Of a stretch of DNA of 37,969 bases, positions 1 to 7,578 are shown one piece after another (the stretch's first letter is position 1; the number at the start of each line of letters is the position of its first letter). The notes under the pieces were generated by a model that did not search any database, was not told the origin of the DNA, and worked only from the letters and a program-made list of their open reading frames with translations. Source of the stretch: Actinomycetes bacterium (GTDB lineage Bacteria; Actinomycetota; Acidimicrobiia; Acidimicrobiales; RAAP-2); NCBI GenBank assembly GCA_021831125.1, contig JAKBNI010000011.1, positions 1-37,969 of the forward strand. Direction: 5' to 3'. Both the position numbers and the translations under genes were made by a program.

Positions 1-123
1 ACCGCGGGATCGACCCCCCCGGGTGGCTGACTCCCACCCTCTTCGCGCCAACTCTTCGGTTCAGCCATCTCCGGGCACGCACCTCGGAACATGAGCCCTC
101 ACAGCGCGTTGTTCAACAGGCTC

Positions 124-783
124 CTAGACCGACCACTCGTCGAAGTGGCGCTCGACCTCGCTGTGGTCGTACGCCCAGCGCGCGTTGGCCACGAACTCCC
201 CCAGCGCCACCGGGTCGATCTCGCCCGGGGCCCGCTCCACCCCGGAGCGCACGTCGACCCCGAAGACCGGGTAGCGCTGGACCACCCCGATGACGCTGTC
301 GGGGTCGAGGCCGCCCGCGGCGATCACCGGGGTGCGCGGGCCCGAGAGCGCGAGCAGGTCGAGGGAGGCCCCGAGGGCGGCCGGCTCGTCGAGGTCCGGC
401 ACCAACAGGTAGTCGACGCCCCCGGCGGTCGTGAGCCGCTCGGCGTCGTAGGGCACCGCCCGCAGCAGGTGGTTCACCCGGTCGCTCACGTAGAGCAGGT
501 CCTCCAGGGCCGCCGGCCCGGCGACCTCGACCGCCGCGAGGCCGGTGGCGTTGGCCACCTCGACGATCCGCTGGGGCAGCTCGTGGTGGAACGAGCCCAC
601 GGCGACCACGCCCGCGGGGAGGCGCTTAACGATGTCGCCCACCGTCGCGACGGGGACCTGACGCTCGCTGCGCGAGACGTCGAACGAGACGGCGTTGGCC
701 CCCAGCGCCACCGCGAAGAGGGCGTCCTCTTCCGTGGTGACCCCCGAGACCTTGACGAAGAGGCCCTCAGCCGCTAGACGCAT
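124..783 (-). CDS. TrpF-like (phosphoribosylanthranilate isomerase family) TIM-barrel protein, probably not a canonical PRAI
   Basis: 219 aa ORF; N-terminal LFVKVSGVTTEEDA aligns with the VKICGLT strand of TrpF, and C-terminal PVIAAGGLDPDSV...GVDVRSGVERAPGEID matches the phosphate-binding end. The catalytic Cys is Ser and the GGTGxxFDW segment is missing. Confidence 0.75.
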   Translation of the reverse strand: MRLAAEGLFVKVSGVTTEEDALFAVALGANAVSFDVSRSERQVPVATVGDIVKRLPAGVVAVGSFHHELPQRIVEVANATGLAAVEVAGPAALEDLLYVSDRVNHLLRAVPYDAERLTTAGGVDYLLVPDLDEPAALGASLDLLALSGPRTPVIAAGGLDPDSVIGVVQRYPVFGVDVRSGVERAPGEIDPVALGEFVANARWAYDHSEVERHFDEWSV

Positions 784-806
784 GGACCGCCCCCACGAGG
801 GCCACC

Positions 807-1508
807 CTACTCAGGGAGGGTTCCGACCTCGTCGACCTCGTCGATCGCGACCTCGCCGTAGAGCCCGGCGACGACCGTGCGGTGCGCGACCGCGAGCGCG
901 TGGACCGCACCGTCGCGCACGACCGCCGTCGTCACCCCGCGCGGCCCCTCGGGTCCACGAGAGGCGAGCACCTCCTCGATCGCCTCGACGCTCGGGGCGC
1001 TCGCGGTGACGAGGCGCCACGGCACGCGCGCGCCGCGCGCGTCGAGGCGCCCGACCAGCTCCTGGCCGGTGTAGCACCCCTTGGTGAACGACACCGTCGC
1101 CTCAAGCACCCGACGGCCGAGCCCGTGCGGGGTGAGCCCGCGCGTCGACTCGGGCGCCCCCGGCCAGCGCGCGGCCACCCGGGCGCCCACGGTCGCGTAG
1201 GGCCCGTCCACGCCCTCGGCGAGCTCGAGCGCGCACGCGACGCGCAGCCTGAATCGCGCCAGACGAGCGAGGGTCACCTCGGCGAGCGCGCGCTCGAGCA
1301 CCAAGGCGACGTCGCCCTCGCGGCGGGTGACGTACACCGGCGCGACGACGGCGCTGTCGGGCGCCAGGACGAGGCTCCAGCGCGGTTCTTCGAGCGCGGT
1401 CACCTCCTGGGTGAGCTGGCCCGAGAGGAACGACTCGGCCTCGGGCCCCGAGACCACGACCGCCGACCAGGCGAGTGGCGTGGCCTCGGGCTCGGGTGCG
1501 ACGGTCAC
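807..1508 (-). CDS. YgfZ/GcvT-like folate-binding protein
   Basis: Contains the YgfZ signature KGCYTGQE. GTG start at 1508 chosen over the 1622 ORF start because TAGCGT lies 7 nt upstream and homology begins near here. Confidence 0.82.
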   Translation of the reverse strand: MTVAPEPEATPLAWSAVVVSGPEAESFLSGQLTQEVTALEEPRWSLVLAPDSAVVAPVYVTRREGDVALVLERALAEVTLARLARFRLRVACALELAEGVDGPYATVGARVAARWPGAPESTRGLTPHGLGRRVLEATVSFTKGCYTGQELVGRLDARGARVPWRLVTASAPSVEAIEEVLASRGPEGPRGVTTAVVRDGAVHALAVAHRTVVAGLYGEVAIDEVDEVGTLPE

Positions 1509-1514
1509 GACCAG

Positions 1515-1521
1515 TACGCTA
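1515..1521. promoter_or_regulatory. shared bidirectional -10 (TACGCTA)
   Basis: Plus strand reads TACGCT toward the 62-aa ORF; minus strand reads TAGCGT, 7 nt before the ygfZ-like GTG. Confidence 0.5.
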
Positions 1522-1557
1522 GGCGCCGACCGTCCCGACCCACCCGCTCGAGGCCCC

Positions 1558-1746
1558 ATGTCGACCCAGACCGAGATCAACACGATCACCTCGACCATGG
1601 CCGAGGTCGCCGCGCGCATCACGACCCTCGTCGAGCACGACGGCGAGGATCTCGCGCCCGACGTCTACACCGAGCTCGTCGCCGCCGAGCGGACCGTCGG
1701 CGCGCTCGTGCGCCGACTGGGGCGCATCGCCCAACGCGTGGCCTAG
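1558..1746 (+). CDS. small hypothetical protein (62 aa)
   Basis: ATG-initiated MSTQTEINTITSTMAEVAARITTLVEHDGEDLAPDVYTELVAAERTVGALVRRLGRIAQRVA; fills the gap between the divergent ygfZ-like gene and mshD. Confidence 0.5.
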   Translation: MSTQTEINTITSTMAEVAARITTLVEHDGEDLAPDVYTELVAAERTVGALVRRLGRIAQRVA

Positions 1747-1760
1747 CGCCGTCGTCCCGG

Positions 1761-1766
1761 TAGGGT
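1761..1766 (+). promoter_or_regulatory. -10 element for leaderless mshD
   Basis: TAGGGT-N6-GTG(1773). Confidence 0.6.
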
Positions 1767-1772
1767 TCCCCC

Positions 1773-2615
1773 GTGCCGATCACGTGGCGGTGTGTCCCCT
1801 CCCTGACCCCGCCCGAGCGCCTCGAGGTGCTCAGCCTGCTCGACCGCACCGAGGCCGAGCTCGGCCGCGAGGCCATCGACGAGGGTCGCCGGCGCGCGGT
1901 CGTGCACCGTCGCCGGGCCGAGCACTGGCTGGCCTACGACACGGCCCTCGCGGGCTACGCGTCGGCCACGCCCGGAGCCCACACCACCGTCGAGATGTGC
2001 GGCGGGGGGGTCGACCCCGCGCTGCTACGGGCCCTGCGAGAACGCCATGAGCTGATCGACTGGTGGACCCGCGACCGCGCCGACGCCCCCCTCGGCGGAG
2101 ACGCGGTGCGCATGCTCCAGCTCTTGCGGGCGCGCCTGCCCGTCGAGGTCGACCCGGTCCCCGAGGGCGCCGTGCTGCGCACCTTCGAGCCGTCGCGCGA
2201 CGCCACCGCCTGGCTCGCCCAGAACAACGCGGCCTTCGCCGACCACCCCGAGCAGGGGGCCTGGGACGAGGCCGACCTCGCCGAACGCATGGCCGAGCCG
2301 TGGTTCGACCCCTCGGGCTTCCTCGTGCTCGAGCTCGACGGCCGGCTGGCCGCGTCGTGCTGGACCAAGGTGCACGAGCTGCACCCCGACCGCTTCGGCG
2401 AGATCTACGTCATCTCGGTCGACCCCGCCTTCCAGGGTCGCCGGCTGGGTCGCCTGATGGTCACCCAGGGCCTGCACGTCCTCGCGCGGCGTAACGTCGC
2501 CTCCGCCGTCTTGTTCGTGGACGAGTCCAACGAGCCGGCCCGACGTCTCTACGCGTCGCTCGGCTTCAGCCTCGAGCGCGAGGACCTCCTCGTGCGCTTC
2601 TCCGGTGCCGCCTAG
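1773..2615 (+). CDS. mshD: mycothiol synthase-like GNAT acetyltransferase
   Basis: 280 aa, tandem-GNAT length; C-terminal GEIYVISVDPAFQGRRLGRLMVTQGLHVL...VLFVDESNEPARRLYASLGF resembles MshD. mshC occurs in the same window. Confidence 0.75.
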   Translation: MPITWRCVPSLTPPERLEVLSLLDRTEAELGREAIDEGRRRAVVHRRRAEHWLAYDTALAGYASATPGAHTTVEMCGGGVDPALLRALRERHELIDWWTRDRADAPLGGDAVRMLQLLRARLPVEVDPVPEGAVLRTFEPSRDATAWLAQNNAAFADHPEQGAWDEADLAERMAEPWFDPSGFLVLELDGRLAASCWTKVHELHPDRFGEIYVISVDPAFQGRRLGRLMVTQGLHVLARRNVASAVLFVDESNEPARRLYASLGFSLEREDLLVRFSGAA

Positions 2616-3307
2616 CCGACGCCGACCAGGTGACCGATCCCGAAGGTGACGGCCGCCGAGAGGCCCGTGATGAGCAGCATGCGACCCGCGGCGTAGACGA
2701 GGCCGCGCCGGGTGAAGTGGCCGACGCCGGCCCCCACGGCGGCGGTGACGATCGCGGTGAGCCCGACCGACCACCACACCTCCTGGCCCGAGGTGGTCAC
2801 CAGCCAGGGCACCAACGGCACGAGGGCGCCGAGGGAGAAGAGCAGGAACGACGACAGCGCGGCGGTCCAGGGCGCCCCGATCGCACTCGGGTCGACACCG
2901 AGCTCCTCGCGGGTGTGGGTGCGCAGGGCGAGCTCCGGGTCGCGCATGAGGTCGGTGCTCAGCCGCTCGGCCAACTCCTCGCTGATGCCCTGGTCGATGA
3001 AGGTCTGGCGCAGCTCGATGCGCTCGTCCTCGGGGGAGGTGGCGAGGGCCTGGCGCTCGACCTCGATCTCGTAGAGCAGGAGCTCGCGCTGGGAGCGCAC
3101 CGAGAGGTACTCGCCGCTGCCCATCGAGAAGGCGCCGGCGACCAGCCCCGCCAGGCCCGCGAGCCGCACGACGTTGTGGCCGGGGTTGGCCCCGGCGAAG
3201 CCCAGGATCAACGAGACGTTGGTGACGAGCCCGTCGGCCAGGCCGAAGAGCGCGGCGCGGAACCCCCCGTTGGCCACCTGGCGGTGGTGGGGCTCCACGT
3301 AGGACAC
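2612..3307 (-). CDS. VIT1/CCC1 (DUF125) family transporter-like membrane protein
   Basis: N-terminal FRAALFGLADGLVTNVSLILGFAGA and AGAFSMGSGEYLSVRSQRELL are typical of the VIT family. Confidence 0.88.
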   Translation of the reverse strand: MSYVEPHHRQVANGGFRAALFGLADGLVTNVSLILGFAGANPGHNVVRLAGLAGLVAGAFSMGSGEYLSVRSQRELLLYEIEVERQALATSPEDERIELRQTFIDQGISEELAERLSTDLMRDPELALRTHTREELGVDPSAIGAPWTAALSSFLLFSLGALVPLVPWLVTTSGQEVWWSVGLTAIVTAAVGAGVGHFTRRGLVYAAGRMLLITGLSAAVTFGIGHLVGVG

Positions 3308-3313
3308 GCGACG

Positions 3314-3319
3314 AGTCTA
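3314..3319 (-). promoter_or_regulatory. -10 element for leaderless VIT-family gene
   Basis: TAGACT-N6-GTG(3307). Confidence 0.6.
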
Positions 3320-3362
3320 GGGACTCGGTCCCACCCCGCCCGACCGGTAGTCTGGCCCCGAC

Positions 3363-3818
3363 ATGGCCGCGACGACCATCCCCCTCGACGAGCTGGCCGC
3401 TCACGTCGGTGAGCACCTCGGCTACTCCGACTACCGGGTCGTCTCCCAGGAGCAGGTCGACCGCTTCGCCGACGCCACCGGCGACCACCAGTGGATCCAC
3501 GTCGACCCCGAGCGCGCCGGCGCCGGGCCCTTCGGCGGCACCATCGCTCACGGGTACCTGACCCTCTCGCTCATCCCGGTGCTCGTCGGCTCGCTGATGC
3601 GCGTCGAGGGCGTCTCGATGGGCGTCAACTACGGGTCGAACCGGGTGCGCTTCACCTCCCCGGTGCGCGTGGGTAGCGAGGTTCGCGCCGGGGCGACCCT
3701 GGCGTCGGTCGAGGAGGTCGCCGGAGGGGTCCAGGTCGCCCTCGACGTGACCGTGGAGGTGCGGGACCAGGACAAGCCGGCCTGCGTCGCCCAGACCCTG
3801 ACCCGCTTCTACCGCTGA
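3363..3818 (+). CDS. MaoC-like hot-dog dehydratase
   Basis: FADATGDHQWIHVDPERA...FGGTIAHGYLTLSLIP is the MaoC hydratase-2 motif region. Confidence 0.88.
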   Translation: MAATTIPLDELAAHVGEHLGYSDYRVVSQEQVDRFADATGDHQWIHVDPERAGAGPFGGTIAHGYLTLSLIPVLVGSLMRVEGVSMGVNYGSNRVRFTSPVRVGSEVRAGATLASVEEVAGGVQVALDVTVEVRDQDKPACVAQTLTRFYR

Positions 3819-3819
3819 C

Positions 3820-4506
3820 GTGACGACGCTCCCCCAGGGCGACGCCAAGACGCGCCAGGTGCGCTCGATGTTCGACGCCATCGCCGGGCGCTACGAGCTG
3901 GTGAACCGGCTGATGACCTTCGGGCTCGACGCGCGCTGGCGGCGCCGCGTCGTGGCCGACCTGCGCCTGGCGCGCGGCAGCGTCGTGCTCGACGTGGCCG
4001 CCGGCACCGGCGACCTGAGCCGCGAACTGGCTCGCCAGGGCCTTCGCCCGATCGCCACCGACCTCAGCTACAACATGCTGGCCCACGCCCACGACGTCGC
4101 CGACCGCGTCCAGGCCGACGCCCTCACCCTCCCCTTCGCCACCGCGAGCGTGGACGGGGCGACCTGCGGGTACGCGCTGCGCAACTTCACCGACCTCGCC
4201 GGCACCCTGGCCGAGATCGGCCGGGTGGTCCGTCCGGGCGGGCGGATCTCGATCCTCGAGGTGGCCGAGCCGCGCGGGGGCCTGTGGCGGGCCGGCTTTC
4301 GCCTGTGGTTCCGACGGATCGTGCCCCTCCTCGGGGGCCTGCTCTCGGACCGACAGGCCTACCGCTACCTCCCCGCCTCGACCGCGTACCTCCCCGACGC
4401 CGCCGGCGTGGCCGCCTTGTTACGCGACGGGGGCTTCACCACCGTCAACCACCGGGTGATCCTGGGCGGGCTCAGTCAGCAGTTCGTCGCGACGAGGCGG
4501 GCGTGA
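3820..4506 (+). CDS. menG: demethylmenaquinone methyltransferase (UbiE/MenG family)
   Basis: VRSMFDAIAGRYELVNRLMTFGLDARWRR, VLDVAAGTGDLSRELA and FRxxxRxxxPLLGGLLSDRQAYRYLPAST motifs. Confidence 0.92.
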   Translation: MTTLPQGDAKTRQVRSMFDAIAGRYELVNRLMTFGLDARWRRRVVADLRLARGSVVLDVAAGTGDLSRELARQGLRPIATDLSYNMLAHAHDVADRVQADALTLPFATASVDGATCGYALRNFTDLAGTLAEIGRVVRPGGRISILEVAEPRGGLWRAGFRLWFRRIVPLLGGLLSDRQAYRYLPASTAYLPDAAGVAALLRDGGFTTVNHRVILGGLSQQFVATRRA

Positions 4507-5735
4507 GGCTGCGCCGGCGCGAGGTCGCGCCCTTCGAGGTGGAGCGACTGAGGACCCTCGCCGCGCGCGAGGGGTGGCTCGTGGAGTCCCCCGACGCGCT
4601 GCGCGCGGGCTTCGGCCGCCGGCTCCTCGCGATCGCCCTCGACGACGGCCTGGCCGGGGCGACGCACCTGCCCGCGGCGCTCACCGACGTCGGGCTCGCG
4701 GGCGACGACGGGCCGAGCGGCAGCGGCGTCGTGGCCTTCGCGACCCTGCCCTTCGACCGGTCCCTCGCGGGCCAGCTCGACCTGCCCGAGTACCTCGTGA
4801 CCCAGACCCCCGACGGCCGGGCCTTCCTGACGGCCCCCGAGGGGAGCCCCGACCCCCGCACCCTCGTCGAGGCCGTCGAGCCCCCCACCCAGGGCCTCCA
4901 AGAGCCCGTCGACCTGGAGCTGCGGCCCACGCCCGAGGGCTACGCCCGCCTGGTGGCCCAGGCCGTCGAGGAGCTGCGCACCAAAGAGCTCGACAAGGTC
5001 GTGCTCGCCCGGGCGGTGCGCGGCGCGGTCGGAGCGGCGGTCGACCCGGGGGCGCTCTGCGCGCGGCTGCGCCGGCGCGAGGCGGTGAGCACCCTCTACA
5101 GCCTGCCCACCCCCGAGCGCCGCCGCTTCGTCGGGGCCAGCCCCGAGCTGCTGGCCAGCCGCCGCGGCTCCCGGGTGCGCTGTCACCCCCTGGCCGGAAC
5201 GATCGCCATCCCCTCCGACGGCGCCGCCGAGGGGTACGGCGAGTGGCTGCTGCACAGCGGTAAGAACCTCCACGAGCACGCCGTCGTGGTCGACGAGATC
5301 GTGGCGCGCCTCGCCGAGATCTCCGACGACGTCGCCGCCGACCCCGAGCCCTCGATCGTGGCCCTCGGCTCGGTGGCCCACCTCGGCACCTGGATCGTGG
5401 CCGAGGGCGACCCGGCGCCCGACGCGCTGGCCGTCGCGCGCCTCTTGCACCCCACGGCCGCGGTCGGGGGCCGCCCGCGCGACGAGGCGCTCGCGGCCAT
5501 CGCTCGGCTCGAGCGCCACGACCGGGGACACTTCGCGGGGCCGCTCGGCTGGGTCGACCGCGAGGGCGACGGCGAGTGGTGGCTCGGGCTGCGCGGCGTC
5601 GTGCTCGACGGGACCCAGTTCGAGGCGTGGGCCGGCGCGGGCATCGTCCCCGAGTCCGACCCCATCGCCGAGCGCGAAGAGACGCGCAACAAGCTCGCGG
5701 TGGTGCTGTCGGCGCTGCTCAGCGAGAGCGTCTGA
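4503..5735 (+). CDS. menF: isochorismate synthase (chorismate-binding family)
   Basis: 410 aa from GTG overlapping the menG stop (GTGA). HPLAGTIAIP, SGKNLHEHAVVVDEI, LLHPTAAVGGRPRDEAL and EAWAGAGIVPESDPIAEREETRNKL are conserved chorismate-binding motifs. Confidence 0.9.
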   Translation: MRLRRREVAPFEVERLRTLAAREGWLVESPDALRAGFGRRLLAIALDDGLAGATHLPAALTDVGLAGDDGPSGSGVVAFATLPFDRSLAGQLDLPEYLVTQTPDGRAFLTAPEGSPDPRTLVEAVEPPTQGLQEPVDLELRPTPEGYARLVAQAVEELRTKELDKVVLARAVRGAVGAAVDPGALCARLRRREAVSTLYSLPTPERRRFVGASPELLASRRGSRVRCHPLAGTIAIPSDGAAEGYGEWLLHSGKNLHEHAVVVDEIVARLAEISDDVAADPEPSIVALGSVAHLGTWIVAEGDPAPDALAVARLLHPTAAVGGRPRDEALAAIARLERHDRGHFAGPLGWVDREGDGEWWLGLRGVVLDGTQFEAWAGAGIVPESDPIAEREETRNKLAVVLSALLSESV

Positions 5736-6444
5736 GCAGGCGCAGGGGTCGCTCCAGCGCCCACAGGGTCACCAGCCACAGCGCCTCGACGACGATCCCG
5801 AAGGACATCTTGGACTCGCCGCGCTCACGGTCGCTGAAAGAGATCGGCACCTCGGCGATCCGCAGGCCCCCGCGCCGCGCCCGGTGGGTCATCTCAATCT
5901 GGAAGCCGTAGCCCTCGGCACGCACGCTGGTGAAGCCGATCACCTCGAGCGCGTGGCGCGAGTACACCCGGTAACCCGAGGTCGAGTCGGCCACGCCCAG
6001 TCCCAGCATCACCGAGGCGTAGACGTTGCCCCCGCGCGAGAGCAGCCGGCGCGACCAGGCCCAGTTGGGGATCCGGCCGCCGGGCACGTAACGCGAGCCG
6101 ATCACCACGTCGTTCTCCCCCGCCGCCTCGAGCAGGCTCGGCAGGGCCTTGGGGTCGTGGGAGAAGTCGCAGTCGATCTCAACGAAGTGGTCGTAGCCGT
6201 GAGCGATGCCCCAGGCGAAGCCGGCCCGGTAGGCGTGGCCGAGACCGCCCTTGTCGGCCCGGGCGAGCACGTGGATCTGGCCGAGCTCCTCGGCGAGCTG
6301 GCGGGCCACCTCGGCCGTGCCGTCGGGGCTGTTGTCGTCGACGACGAGCACGTCGGTCTCGGGCACCACCGTGCGCAGGGTGCGCAGCATCTCGCCCACG
6401 TTCAAGATCTCGTTGTAGGTGGGCAGCACCACCAGCGTGGGCAC
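5719..6444 (-). CDS. GT2 glycosyltransferase, polyprenol monophosphomannose synthase-like
   Basis: TLVVLPTYNEILNVGEML...DVLVVDDNSPDGTAEVARQLAEEL, EIDCDFSHDPKALPSLL, VIGSRYVPGG, SGYRVYSRHALE. Confidence 0.9.
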   Translation of the reverse strand: MPTLVVLPTYNEILNVGEMLRTLRTVVPETDVLVVDDNSPDGTAEVARQLAEELGQIHVLARADKGGLGHAYRAGFAWGIAHGYDHFVEIDCDFSHDPKALPSLLEAAGENDVVIGSRYVPGGRIPNWAWSRRLLSRGGNVYASVMLGLGVADSTSGYRVYSRHALEVIGFTSVRAEGYGFQIEMTHRARRGGLRIAEVPISFSDRERGESKMSFGIVVEALWLVTLWALERPLRLLRRSR

Positions 6445-6478
6445 CGGGCGAGTCTACGGTGTCCCCTAGACTCGCCCG
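6445..6478. promoter_or_regulatory. symmetrical bidirectional promoter between GT2 (-) and ybhN-like (+)
   Basis: Perfect 12-bp inverted repeat CGGGCGAGTCTA-N10-TAGACTCGCCCG; each arm carries an outward-reading TAGACT -10-like element. Confidence 0.6.
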
Positions 6479-6516
6479 GTCCGCTCCCGCGGGGGCCGGG
6501 CGCCTGGAGACGAGCT

Positions 6517-7578
6517 ATGCCCGAGGCCGCGACCCCCCGATTCCGCCTGCCGCGCGAGATCCGTCTCGTCTTGAGCCTGGGGCTCTTGATCTTCGTGGCC
6601 GAGTACCTGGTCCTGCCCCAGTTCGCCTCGGCGAGCCAGTCGCTGCACCTGCTGCGCTCCGTGAACCCCGTGCTGGTCGCGGGCGCGGTCGTGCTCGAGG
6701 CGGCCGCCCTGATGTGCTACGTGGAGCTGACCCGCACGGTGCTGTTCCCCTTCGCGCCCGGCCACTACGACACCCTGCGGGTCAACCTGGCGGGTCTGGC
6801 GATCGGCCACGTGGTGCCCGGGGGCACCGCGCCCGCGGGCGCCCTGGCCTACCGGATGTTCAACGCCTTCGGGGTCCCCAAGGACGCCAACGCCTTCGCC
6901 CTGGCGGCCCAGGGCGCCGGTTCGGCCGTGGTGCTCAACCTGATCTTCTGGATGGCCCTGGTGGTCTCGATCCCCCTCAACGGGTTCAATCCCCTCTACG
7001 GCTTCGCCGCGCTGGCGGGGGTCTTCCTCCTGCTGGCCTTCTTCGGCACCATCGTCATGATCACCCGTGGCCAACGCCGCGCCGACGCCTGGCTGCGGGC
7101 CGTCGCCCGTCGGGTCCCTCGGGTCAACCCCGATCGGATCTCGTCGATCCTGGCGCGCCTGGCCGAGCGGATCACCCTGCTCATCGCCAACCGGCGCAAG
7201 CTCTGGTGGGCCTTCACCTGGGCCGCCCTCAACTGGCTGCTCGACGCGGCCTGCCTGTGGGTCTTCCTCTGGGCCTTCGGCTCGGTGCTCTCGCCGGTCG
7301 ACCTGCTCGTCGCCTACGGCCTCGCCAACGTGCTCGCGGTCATCCCGATCACCCCGGCGGGGCTCGGCGTCGTCGAGGGCGTGCTCATCGCCACCGTCGT
7401 CGGCTTCGGCGTGCCCCACGCCCAGGCCATCCTCGCGGTCTTGGCCTACCGGCTCGTGAACTTCTGGCTGCCGATCCCCGTGGGCGGGCTCGCCTACCTC
7501 TCCCTCCAGTGGCGCAAGGACCGCCGGGACCCTACGCCGGGGAGTACGAGCGAGCCCGGTCCAGCGCTCGACGCTTGA
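6517..7578 (+). CDS. YbhN/UPF0104-type integral membrane protein (flippase-like)
   Basis: 353 aa from an ATG with GGAGA upstream; multiple TM helices; GGTAPAGALAYRMFNAFG and ITPAGLGVVEGVL motifs of the LPG synthase TM-like family. Confidence 0.82.
   Translation: MPEAATPRFRLPREIRLVLSLGLLIFVAEYLVLPQFASASQSLHLLRSVNPVLVAGAVVLEAAALMCYVELTRTVLFPFAPGHYDTLRVNLAGLAIGHVVPGGTAPAGALAYRMFNAFGVPKDANAFALAAQGAGSAVVLNLIFWMALVVSIPLNGFNPLYGFAALAGVFLLLAFFGTIVMITRGQRRADAWLRAVARRVPRVNPDRISSILARLAERITLLIANRRKLWWAFTWAALNWLLDAACLWVFLWAFGSVLSPVDLLVAYGLANVLAVIPITPAGLGVVEGVLIATVVGFGVPHAQAILAVLAYRLVNFWLPIPVGGLAYLSLQWRKDRRDPTPGSTSEPGPALDA

Noticed and set aside
2025-3881. 618-aa minus ORF across mshD, VIT and MaoC genes
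   Set aside because: Conflicts with three supported genes; composition artefact.
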